A stretch of 64,000 bases of DNA, taken from NCBI GenBank assembly GCA_964600385.1, contig CAZRJC010000001.1, positions 248,001 through 312,000 on the forward strand, given 5' to 3'. Below, piece by piece: positions 1-6,740 of this stretch. The notes below the pieces were generated by a model. It made no database searches and was not told the origin of the DNA. It saw only the letters and a program-made list of their open reading frames with translations. Both the position numbers and the translations under genes were made by a program. This DNA comes from DMER64 sp964600385 (GTDB lineage: Bacteria > Bacteroidota > Bacteroidia > Bacteroidales > UBA932). The stretch's first letter is position 1; the number at the start of each line of letters is the position of its first letter.

Positions 1-1387
1 CATTTTTGTAACATACTGCCTGAACGATCTCCTTTCCAATGAAATCAATCTCTTCACGCGGCAACAGACCGTTTTCAATATCGTTGCCCAGCAAATTGCA
101 CAATGTCCTGCGGAAGTATTCGTGACGCGGATAGCTGAGAAAACTGCGGGAATCTGTGAGCATGCCCACAAACCGGCTCAACAAGCCCTGGAGAGACAGG
201 GCATTCAGTTGTTTTTCCATCCCGTCTTTCTGATCAAGGAACCACCACCCCGGTCCAAACTGGATCTTGCCGGCTGTACGTCCATCCTGGAAATTACCTG
301 TCATTGTTGCAATAAGCTCGTTATCACGTGGATTCAGGTTGTAGATAATGGTTTTGGACAATTTGTCCTGAGAATCCAGTTTATCCAGAAATCCGGACAA
401 TTGCCTGGCCACATTAAAATCTCCAATGGAATCGTACCCGGTATCGGGACCAATCCGGCGAAGCATGCGCGTATTATTGTTTCGCAGAGCTCCGTAATGG
501 AATTGCTGGGTCCAACCCGTTTCCCAATCCATAATGGCAAATTCCACCATCATGGCCGTTTTGAATTTTTTAATCTCAATGGCAGTCAGGGAATTACCCG
601 CAAAAACCTTGTTGAAAAGAGCATCAATCTCTGTCTGCGTATAATCTTCTGAATAGAACTCCTCTATGCCGTGATCGGAAAGCCGGCATCCCTTTTCTTC
701 AAAAAAGCGGTGACGTATACGCAGGGCTTCAATAAGATCGGAGAAATGTGTGATGGTCACGCCGGAAACGAGGCTCAGTTTGTCCATATAAGCCCTGAAT
801 GCCACAGGGTCCTCCACGGCCATAGCTTTATCGGGACGCCAAGTGGGCAGTACTTTTACCGCAAAACCGTCCGCTGCCGTTCTGATATGATGTTCCAGAC
901 TGTCCACGGGATCGTCCGTGGTGCAGACCGTTTCCACCTTGTAATGCAACATCAGTCCCCGGGCACTGAAAGCAGGCTTCTGTAGAAGATTGGAGCAATG
1001 ATCATATATCTCGCGTGCCGAGGCGGGATTCAGCAGTTTATTCACTCCGAAAGCCGTTTTCAGTTCCAGATGAGTCCAGTGGTAAAGGGGATTGCGCATG
1101 GTATAGGGAACTGTCCCGGCCCACTTTTCGAATTTTTCCCAGTCTGAAGTTTCCTTCCCGGTGATATATTTTTCATCCACCCCGTTGGCCCTCATGGCGC
1201 GCCATTTATAATGATCTCCTTCCAGCCATATCCTGGACAGGTTCTCGAATACATGATCTGATGCAATATATTCCGGATTCAGGTGGCAATGAAAATCAAT
1301 TATCGGCAATCCCTCGGCATAATCGTGATAAAGCCTTTGTGCAGCTCCGGTCTGCAGAAGAAAATGTTCATCCATGAAGGTCTTCAT
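1..1387 (-). CDS. uxaC: Uronate isomerase (C-terminus cut by window edge)
   Basis: Isomerises D-glucuronate to D-fructuronate and D-galacturonate to D-tagaturonate, the entry step of hexuronate catabolism in the cytoplasm; amidohydrolase superfamily. The frame opens with MKTFMDEHFLLQ and 461 codons are visible before the edge. E. coli UxaC has 470 residues, so only about ten C-terminal residues are missing. Family landmarks seen: the metal-binding pair H33/H35 in IDFHCHLNPEYIA, then GDHYKWRAMR, CTTDDPVDSLEHH, LPTWRPDKA and SRSFLSYPRHEYFRR. It lies 39 bp downstream of the DUF2752 gene on the same strand, so readthrough is possible, but the two have no obvious functional link. No other hexuronate gene is in view. 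Identification is firm from length and collinear motifs. Confidence 0.95.
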   Translation of the reverse strand, partial: MKTFMDEHFLLQTGAAQRLYHDYAEGLPIIDFHCHLNPEYIASDHVFENLSRIWLEGDHYKWRAMRANGVDEKYITGKETSDWEKFEKWAGTVPYTMRNPLYHWTHLELKTAFGVNKLLNPASAREIYDHCSNLLQKPAFSARGLMLHYKVETVCTTDDPVDSLEHHIRTAADGFAVKVLPTWRPDKAMAVEDPVAFRAYMDKLSLVSGVTITHFSDLIEALRIRHRFFEEKGCRLSDHGIEEFYSEDYTQTEIDALFNKVFAGNSLTAIEIKKFKTAMMVEFAIMDWETGWTQQFHYGALRNNNTRMLRRIGPDTGYDSIGDFNVARQLSGFLDKLDSQDKLSKTIIYNLNPRDNELIATMTGNFQDGRTAGKIQFGPGWWFLDQKDGMEKQLNALSLQGLLSRFVGMLTDSRSFLSYPRHEYFRRTLCNLLGNDIENGLLPREEIDFIGKEIVQAVCYKN

Positions 1388-1426
1388 AATCGTTCTATTT
1401 TCAGTAAAGATAATATAATAGAGCCA

Positions 1427-1867
1427 TTACATCCACACAGACTCCCTTGCAATTTCATAAAAACTGTGTGTGGCTATATAGACTGCAAGCCTTACCAGAT
1501 GGTATGTTCCCAAAACTATGGCCACACCATAGGCCAGTTTCATATTATAGAGCCAGGGCATGGGTATGTCTTTTTTCCTTATGGCAGATATGATCAGAAC
1601 AAAAAAACCGGCCGTAAAAAAGAAGGTCAGGGGTATGCCAAGCAAGTGATAATGAATGCTCTGTAAAATCTCTCCCCGGTACAAACTGACCATGGATTTC
1701 AGAAATCCGCATCCCGGACAGGGAAGACCGGTAAGTAACTTGAAAGGACAGAACGACTGGCGTGATCCTATAAGGTCCACATGGGGATCAAAAAAGATGA
1801 CAAGAACCGGGAAAATCAAAAAAGCAAAGATAATCCCGGCCCAAACAAGCCTTTTTTTAACAAACAC
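1427..1867 (-). CDS. DUF2752 family small membrane protein
   Basis: A 146-residue integral membrane protein of unknown function. The DUF2752 signature is a cysteine motif after the first membrane segment: C40PFKLLTGLPC50PGC53GFLKS. Hydrophobic segments lie at roughly residues 8-26, 70-95 and 105-130. The start codon abuts the stop of the DUF4234 gene upstream, so the two are almost certainly cotranscribed. DUF2752 and DUF4234 proteins commonly sit next to each other in Bacteroidales. The three cysteines suggest metal or redox chemistry at the membrane, which is inference only. Confidence 0.85.
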   Translation of the reverse strand: MFVKKRLVWAGIIFAFLIFPVLVIFFDPHVDLIGSRQSFCPFKLLTGLPCPGCGFLKSMVSLYRGEILQSIHYHLLGIPLTFFFTAGFFVLIISAIRKKDIPMPWLYNMKLAYGVAIVLGTYHLVRLAVYIATHSFYEIARESVWM

Positions 1868-2224
1868 TTACTTATATAATTTGTTGATCTCGGCCTGCAC
1901 AATCATAGCCGCTACCATGGGAAAGAAAAAACCAAGAAGCATGAGCAGAATGGACTGATCTTTTGGTTCTTCCTGAAGGTAATCGTATAGTTTGGGAAAG
2001 CCTTCCCTGCCTACAATGAAAAAGAAGTACATATTCACAGGCCAGATACAACCTGCAAAAACCGCTACAACGGGCGATAAGACCTCACGGTCGGCCAGTG
2101 CGTTGAAAACCTTTGAGACCTTCAGGTTCCAGTAAATTAGATACAAACCGCAGGTGATGATGCCCAGAAGCAAAACTAGTAGAGGTTCATTCCTGAAATC
2201 AGGAATTTCATTGATAACTTTCAT
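1868..2224 (-). CDS. DUF4234 family small membrane protein
   Basis: A 118-residue membrane protein that resembles the DUF4234 family. It has three hydrophobic segments (about residues 14-33, 48-70 and 92-110); the first carries the characteristic GIITCGLYLIYW pattern. The start is one base from the stop of the glycosyltransferase upstream, and the DUF2752 gene follows with no gap, so it is the middle gene of a tight four-gene minus-strand unit (UV endonuclease-like, GT2, DUF4234, DUF2752). Function is unknown. Pairing with DUF2752 suggests the two form one membrane unit. Confidence 0.8.
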   Translation of the reverse strand: MKVINEIPDFRNEPLLVLLLGIITCGLYLIYWNLKVSKVFNALADREVLSPVVAVFAGCIWPVNMYFFFIVGREGFPKLYDYLQEEPKDQSILLMLLGFFFPMVAAMIVQAEINKLYK

Positions 2225-2225
2225 G

Positions 2226-3044
2226 CTATATTAAATTATAATTGGTGATACCATTTTTTGTTCTGATCAGTCCCGCTTTTCTGTTCTCTTTTCTGATCTT
2301 GAGATTCTCTTCTATCCCCTCACGGCTCACATAAGCTCTGCCATGATCCAAATGAATGGCAACAGCAGAATACCTGATTTGACGGCCTCTGACGCCCAGA
2401 CGCATTAGCCGCTCCCCGAATTCACGATCTTCGCCGCCGTATTTCATACGTTCATCAAAACCGTTTACTGCCAGAATATCCCTGGCCCAACCCGAGGCGT
2501 TGTGCCCGTTCCAGGTGGCTTTTGTGGGCGTAAAGCTATTAAGGAACCATTCCCTCAGACCATGCGCAGTGAGCTTGTTGTTTTTGAATGAACGTATCAA
2601 TCCGTTGGCCAGAAGCCAATCTTTGTCAAAACACTTACCGTTCTTAATCACTTCCACTGTTATTTTTTCCGACAGTGAAGCAGGCAGCCTGACTATGCCC
2701 CCTGAAAGGAACCGGCCTTTTTCCCTGTATTTCAGGTGCTGTTCCAAAAAATCTTTTCTTGGAATCACGTCTCCGTCGCTGAAAACCAGATACTCCCCGG
2801 AGCACGCTCCAATTGCTTTATTCAGTATGGTACACTTACGAAATCCGTCATCCTTATGCCAGACATGTTTGAGGGAATACGGCAACCGGGGTCTGAGTCC
2901 TTCAATCATATGCCGGGTTCTGTCATCTGATCCGTCATCGGCCACAACCACTTCAAAACCGGTATACGTTTGACAGGCATATCCTTCCAGTACAAGATAC
3001 AACCAGATTGGCTGATTATATGTAGACAAAATTACTGAAACCAT
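2226..3044 (-). CDS. Glycosyltransferase family 2
   Basis: A 272-residue GT-A fold glycosyltransferase, probably cytoplasmic and acting on a cell-surface glycan. N-terminal VSVILSTYNQPIWL, nucleotide-binding ADDGSDD at about residues 35-41 and the metal-binding DGD at 90-92 (VFSDGDVIP) define GT2. The C-terminal NGFDERMKYGGEDREFGERL (about 194-213) is the galactosyltransferase-type acceptor domain seen in chondroitin-polymerase-like and WelE-like enzymes, with the GED triad at 204-206. No membrane segment is present. It lies 16 bp downstream of the UV-endonuclease-like gene and one base upstream of DUF4234. Donor and acceptor cannot be read from the sequence. Confidence 0.88.
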   Translation of the reverse strand: MVSVILSTYNQPIWLYLVLEGYACQTYTGFEVVVADDGSDDRTRHMIEGLRPRLPYSLKHVWHKDDGFRKCTILNKAIGACSGEYLVFSDGDVIPRKDFLEQHLKYREKGRFLSGGIVRLPASLSEKITVEVIKNGKCFDKDWLLANGLIRSFKNNKLTAHGLREWFLNSFTPTKATWNGHNASGWARDILAVNGFDERMKYGGEDREFGERLMRLGVRGRQIRYSAVAIHLDHGRAYVSREGIEENLKIRKENRKAGLIRTKNGITNYNLI

Positions 3045-3060
3045 AGGTTACAAATATAAA

Positions 3061-3492
3061 TCAAAATAGTTTCTCCCACACTTCAACCTCGCCTTCAACC
3101 AGGTAAAATAAAGGATGTAATCCCGGAAAACCGGATGAGGCAAGTACCTTAAACCGCCCGGGATCCCTCCTCCTCAACTTTTCAAGCAAATGAGCCGTTT
3201 CGTACTTTACCTGTCCCCGGGTAACCGGCAGGGCAGGCATTTTTTCGGGAACAATGAATTTTGTCTTGTCAAAACAATATCCTCTTTTTACAGCCTCGTC
3301 ATATATCTCTGAAAGATAAAAATTTATGGCATCCAAAGGATACTCATATGCCCTGAAACGGGTAAGTTGAGGATGACGGGTATATCCCCTGGTTTTGCCC
3401 TCCAGAACAGATTTTGCCAGCAGTGTTTCGCGCCACACGGCAACCAGGCCCTTATTATCCAGGAATTCAGGATGTAACGACCATATTCTCAT
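3061..3492 (-). CDS. Pyrimidine dimer DNA glycosylase (endonuclease V family)
   Basis: Belongs to the T4 DenV-type Pyr_excise family (PF03013), which excises cyclobutane pyrimidine dimers through a Schiff-base intermediate formed by the N-terminal amine. The 143-residue length fits. The start MRIWSLHPEFLDNKGLVAVW is typical of the cellular branch, and R21-E22 in VWRETLLA aligns with the catalytic R22-E23 of the phage enzyme. Residue 2 is Arg rather than the Thr of T4, so the N-terminal nucleophile would differ if Met is removed. GYTRHPQLTRF follows at about 36-46. First gene of the minus-strand unit leading into the GT2 gene. Two further putative DNA-repair genes lie 1 kb away on the same strand. 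Confidence 0.85.
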   Translation of the reverse strand: MRIWSLHPEFLDNKGLVAVWRETLLAKSVLEGKTRGYTRHPQLTRFRAYEYPLDAINFYLSEIYDEAVKRGYCFDKTKFIVPEKMPALPVTRGQVKYETAHLLEKLRRRDPGRFKVLASSGFPGLHPLFYLVEGEVEVWEKLF

Positions 3493-3520
3493 AAGTTATA
3501 TTCGGTTTATGATAATTAAG

Positions 3521-3528
3521 TAGATTTG
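3521..3528 (+). promoter_or_regulatory. Candidate -7 box TAGATTTG for the GT90 gene
   Basis: Matches the Bacteroidota -7 consensus TAnnTTTG. Only 8 nt separate it from the ATG, so transcription would begin at or within a few bases of the start codon. No clear -33 TTG was found at the expected spacing. Confidence 0.45.
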
Positions 3529-3536
3529 CATCTGTT

Positions 3537-4556
3537 ATGAAACTCAGCATCCGGCAGTATCAAAGATACAGAAAACACAGAAACAGTAAGATCCTGTATT
3601 ATCTTTCCGGCTGTTTGAAATATGCAGTCCCCAATTTTATGAACAGGTGGAGGAAAAAAAGTATTTTAAACCGTTTCAATTCTCTCGACCCGGGACTCCG
3701 GCTTCAGATACAGGACCGGGTGGCCTATTATAACAAATTACAGGAAACATTTTTCTTTCCCGAAGAACAGATTAGCGACAACCCCATTCCGGTCAGGCTC
3801 AACAAAATCAAACCGGGCGCCATGATCAACAATCAGCATGCAAACAGCGCATACCTGCTTGACACGTACGAATTTACAAGATACTTTAACCCCCGTGACA
3901 AAGCCGCCTTTCTTTTCGGAGACATTACCCATGTCCCCGACATACCCTCCTTTGTAAAAAGCAGGCCTGTCGGAAACCACAATGCCAATTCCGTATTACT
4001 TCCTCTGGACCGGATCAGGCATTTTACTTTCGTAAAAGACAACAGGGATTTCAACAGCAAGAAAAACAGACTAATAGGACGGGCATACATTACCCAGCCA
4101 CATCGCAGAAAATTCTGGGAAATGTATTTCAATCACCCCCTCTGCGACCTTGGAACCATAAACACCCGGGAAAAGGAACATCCCGAATGGATTGTCCCGC
4201 CGCTGCCCATTGAAGACCACCTGGATTATAAGTTTATTCTCTGTCTGGAAGGCAACGACGTAGCCTCAAACCTTAAGTGGGTAATGTCTTCCGGTTCACT
4301 TGCCGTAATGCCCCGTCCCCGTTACGAAACCTGGTTCATGGAGGGAATGCTCGTTCCCAATGTACATTATGTGGAAATAAAGCCCGATTACTCAGACCTG
4401 GAAGAACGGCTTTCCTATTATATTGACCATCCCTGTCAGGCCCGGGAGATCATTCAGAACGCTCATGAATACGTATCGTGTTTCAGAAACGCTTCCGTTG
4501 AAAAGATCACAGGACTTATGGTGGTTGAAAAATACCTCAACCTTGTTTCTCGGTAA
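3537..4556 (+). CDS. Glycosyltransferase family 90 (CAP10/LpsA-like)
   Basis: A 339-residue member of the GT90 family (PF05686), which includes bacterial LPS-modifying transferases and eukaryotic CAP10/POGLUT enzymes. The C-terminal half carries the family pattern: KFILCLEGNDVASNLKW at about 231-247, then SSGSLAVMPRPRYETWF, and a closing region HYVEIKPDYSDLEERLSYY that resembles the acceptor-side helix of LpsA proteins. The N-terminus is basic (KLSIRQYQRYRKHRNSK) and has no signal peptide. Monocistronic and divergent from the UV-endonuclease-like gene; its last 20 bp overlap the 3' end of the convergent TIGR03915-type gene. Probably adds a sugar to LPS or a surface glycan; the sugar is not predictable. 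Confidence 0.85.
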   Translation: MKLSIRQYQRYRKHRNSKILYYLSGCLKYAVPNFMNRWRKKSILNRFNSLDPGLRLQIQDRVAYYNKLQETFFFPEEQISDNPIPVRLNKIKPGAMINNQHANSAYLLDTYEFTRYFNPRDKAAFLFGDITHVPDIPSFVKSRPVGNHNANSVLLPLDRIRHFTFVKDNRDFNSKKNRLIGRAYITQPHRRKFWEMYFNHPLCDLGTINTREKEHPEWIVPPLPIEDHLDYKFILCLEGNDVASNLKWVMSSGSLAVMPRPRYETWFMEGMLVPNVHYVEIKPDYSDLEERLSYYIDHPCQAREIIQNAHEYVSCFRNASVEKITGLMVVEKYLNLVSR

Positions 4557-5304
4557 GGTGTTTCCAGAATCTTACGGGCATATGTTGGCGCTGAAGTTTT
4601 GGGTTGAGTCTTGCCTTGATAGTAAGACTCTTTAGATATGAACGCCAAAAGTCCTGATACATTTCCTCCTCGTCATCAAGCTGCCCGGGCTCTAAAATGC
4701 CGCTGAAAACACCGGGGATTTCCTCTTCAAAAGTGAACTCGGCCAGTTCTTTCAGGTCATAGTGGTATCCGTAACGGCGCAGCGTATCGAACACCACCCA
4801 GGGCTGATCGCTGAACCTGGACCGGAAATACGCTATGGTCAAAGGAAGTACATTATACTTTGGTGCAACAGGTGCATAATAATAACCGTCTCTTGTTTTC
4901 CTGAAACGTACAAATTGTCTTACATACTCTGCTTCTCTGGATACCGATCCGGCAAGTTTCATTAAATCGGTAACTAGCGGGTCGGCAAAATCTGTTTCAA
5001 TGGATTTCTGGTTGTCCAATGTTTTACACATATAACTGAATAATTGCATATCTGCATTTTCTGTTCCGGAAAGCCATACTGCACGGACCATCCGGCAGCC
5101 CGGACCGGACCATTTCTTTTCCAGAGCTTTCCATACCCTGTCGGCTTTTTTGGACGAGGTAACCACGGTAAAGGAATGTTGAGAAAACAGGGGAAGGGGC
5201 TCGTCTTCTCCAAGTAAGGCATCGGGGAAACATTTCTGACTGTATGCTTCAAAAACCACTGTCAGCAATCCTTCAAACGTTTTATCATAGAGAAAAACAT
5301 TCAT
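4537..5304 (-). CDS. TIGR03915-type putative DNA metabolism/repair protein (DUF4130)
   Basis: A 255-residue protein of the family annotated as probable DNA metabolism protein TIGR03915, which contains a DUF4130 domain. Visible family features: N-terminal NVFLYDKTFEGLLTVVFEAY, a central region that ends in YYYAPVAPKYNVLPL, and the C-terminal FWRSYLKSLTIKARLNPKLQ and MPVRFWKHLTEK. Its ATG overlaps the stop of the radical SAM gene by 4 bp, indicating translational coupling, and the two families are found as neighbours in many bacteria. DUF4130 has been compared with uracil-DNA glycosylase folds, so a nucleobase-processing role is plausible but unproven. Its 3' end overlaps GT90 by 20 bp. Confidence 0.85.
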   Translation of the reverse strand: MNVFLYDKTFEGLLTVVFEAYSQKCFPDALLGEDEPLPLFSQHSFTVVTSSKKADRVWKALEKKWSGPGCRMVRAVWLSGTENADMQLFSYMCKTLDNQKSIETDFADPLVTDLMKLAGSVSREAEYVRQFVRFRKTRDGYYYAPVAPKYNVLPLTIAYFRSRFSDQPWVVFDTLRRYGYHYDLKELAEFTFEEEIPGVFSGILEPGQLDDEEEMYQDFWRSYLKSLTIKARLNPKLQRQHMPVRFWKHLTEKQG

Positions 5305-6575
5305 AGGCCGGAATCATCCATAAAAGGGAGGGACAACTGACCGTCCGGCACCTTTAATTTTACCGGGTGAACGGTAAGCACGGTCCGTATATAATCCGGA
5401 GAGGTCTCGTTAACGGTGAAAACCGGCAATTCGCGGCATGTTATGAAATATTGCGCTTTTTTCATGACTACACCAATTTTTTTTATGCCCGAAGCAGTTA
5501 ACGAACCATGCCTGCGGGCCATGACAATAAGTTTGGCCGAACGGACTCCTATGCCCGGCACACGCAAAAGCATGGCATAATCGGCTGTATTGATATCCAC
5601 CGGAAAACACTCAGGATGCCGTAAAGCCCAGGACAATTTGGGATCGATGGTCAGATCAAGATCGGGATATTTTTCATCCACTATCTCGTTAACGTTGAAC
5701 TGGTAAAACCGCATAAGCCAGTCTGCCTGGTACAGCCTGTTCTCACGGACCAGCGGGGCCTGTTTAAGTGCAGGAAGCCTTTTATCATATTCATTGACTG
5801 GTATGTATCCGGAATAATATACCCTTCTCATAGCCGATTTGTTATACAAATCCGATGACAAATTCAGGATCTGCCGGTCGCTTTCCGGAGTAGCCCCCAC
5901 AATCATCTGGGTACTTTGTCCCGCAGGCACAAAACGGGGTACATAACGGTATTTCTGTTTTTCTTCCCTGTAGCGTACTATGCCCTGACCAATGGCTTTC
6001 ATTGGAGTGAAAATGCTTGTATGGTCTTTCTCGGGCGCAAGAAATTTCAGATTTGTTTCGGTTGGTATCTCAATATTAACGCTCATACGGTCTGCATACA
6101 GACCGGCCTCATCTATCAGGTGCTGGCTCGCACCGGGAATGACTTTAAGATGAATATATCCGTTATAACGGTGCACCTCGCGCAGGTCCTTGACCACCTG
6201 CATCATTCTTTCCATTGTATAATCGGGATTATTCATGACTCCGGAACTCAGGAACAATCCTTCAATGTAATTTCTTCTGTAAAACTCTATAGTCAGATTG
6301 ACAAGCTCGGTAACAGAAAGCGTGGCCCGCCGTATATCGTTGCTCCTGCGGTTGACACAATAGGCACAATCGTAAATACAATAATTGGAAAGCATGATTT
6401 TCAAGAGGGAAACACAGCGTCCGTCTTCGGTGAAGCTATGGCATATCCCCCATCCCGATGTATCTCCCAGGGTTCCATCCTTTCCCTTTCTTGTGGTTCC
6501 GCTGGAAGCACAGGAGACATCGTATTTGGCCGATTCTGCCAGAATCTTAAGTTTTTCCAGTACTTTTTCGTTCAT
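5301..6575 (-). CDS. TIGR03916-type putative DNA modification/repair radical SAM protein
   Basis: A 424-residue radical SAM enzyme. The 4Fe-4S motif CIYDCAYC lies at C66/C70/C73, preceded by a second cysteine cluster (C22, C45, C54). A helix-hairpin-helix DNA-binding motif follows at about 326-352 (DINTADYAMLLRVPGIGV). This combination defines TIGR03916, thought to act on DNA, but no reaction is established. I chose the second ATG (MNEKVLEKL): the first, 15 bp upstream, would overlap the -7 box. The TIGR03915-type gene follows with a 4-bp overlap. Divergent from GH127. A spore photoproduct lyase-like direct reversal is one idea, and the UV-endonuclease-like gene nearby makes DNA damage a reasonable theme. 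Confidence 0.88.
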   Translation of the reverse strand: MNEKVLEKLKILAESAKYDVSCASSGTTRKGKDGTLGDTSGWGICHSFTEDGRCVSLLKIMLSNYCIYDCAYCVNRRSNDIRRATLSVTELVNLTIEFYRRNYIEGLFLSSGVMNNPDYTMERMMQVVKDLREVHRYNGYIHLKVIPGASQHLIDEAGLYADRMSVNIEIPTETNLKFLAPEKDHTSIFTPMKAIGQGIVRYREEKQKYRYVPRFVPAGQSTQMIVGATPESDRQILNLSSDLYNKSAMRRVYYSGYIPVNEYDKRLPALKQAPLVRENRLYQADWLMRFYQFNVNEIVDEKYPDLDLTIDPKLSWALRHPECFPVDINTADYAMLLRVPGIGVRSAKLIVMARRHGSLTASGIKKIGVVMKKAQYFITCRELPVFTVNETSPDYIRTVLTVHPVKLKVPDGQLSLPFMDDSGL

Positions 6576-6587
6576 AGTTCTACCCTT

Positions 6588-6595
6588 CAAATGTA
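6588..6595 (-). promoter_or_regulatory. Candidate -7 box TACATTTG for the radical SAM/DUF4130 pair
   Basis: Read on the minus strand, TACATTTG matches TAnnTTTG and ends 12 nt before the chosen ATG. It overlaps the alternative upstream ATG, which argues against that start. Confidence 0.45.
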
Positions 6596-6740
6596 TGAAA
6601 AGCTATTGTAAAAATTGTCCAGAAGAACCAAAAAATAGTCCAGCCGTGTACTATCTTATTATCATTATGGATTATTATTCGGTGACCGGTTTTATTTTCC
6701 TGCAACCTTTGTATAATCATTATAAATCTGACCATAAACG

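Noticed and set aside
122..652. Plus-strand open frame of 176 codons at the left edge
   Set aside because: It is antisense to uronate isomerase, whose motifs are unmistakable on the minus strand.
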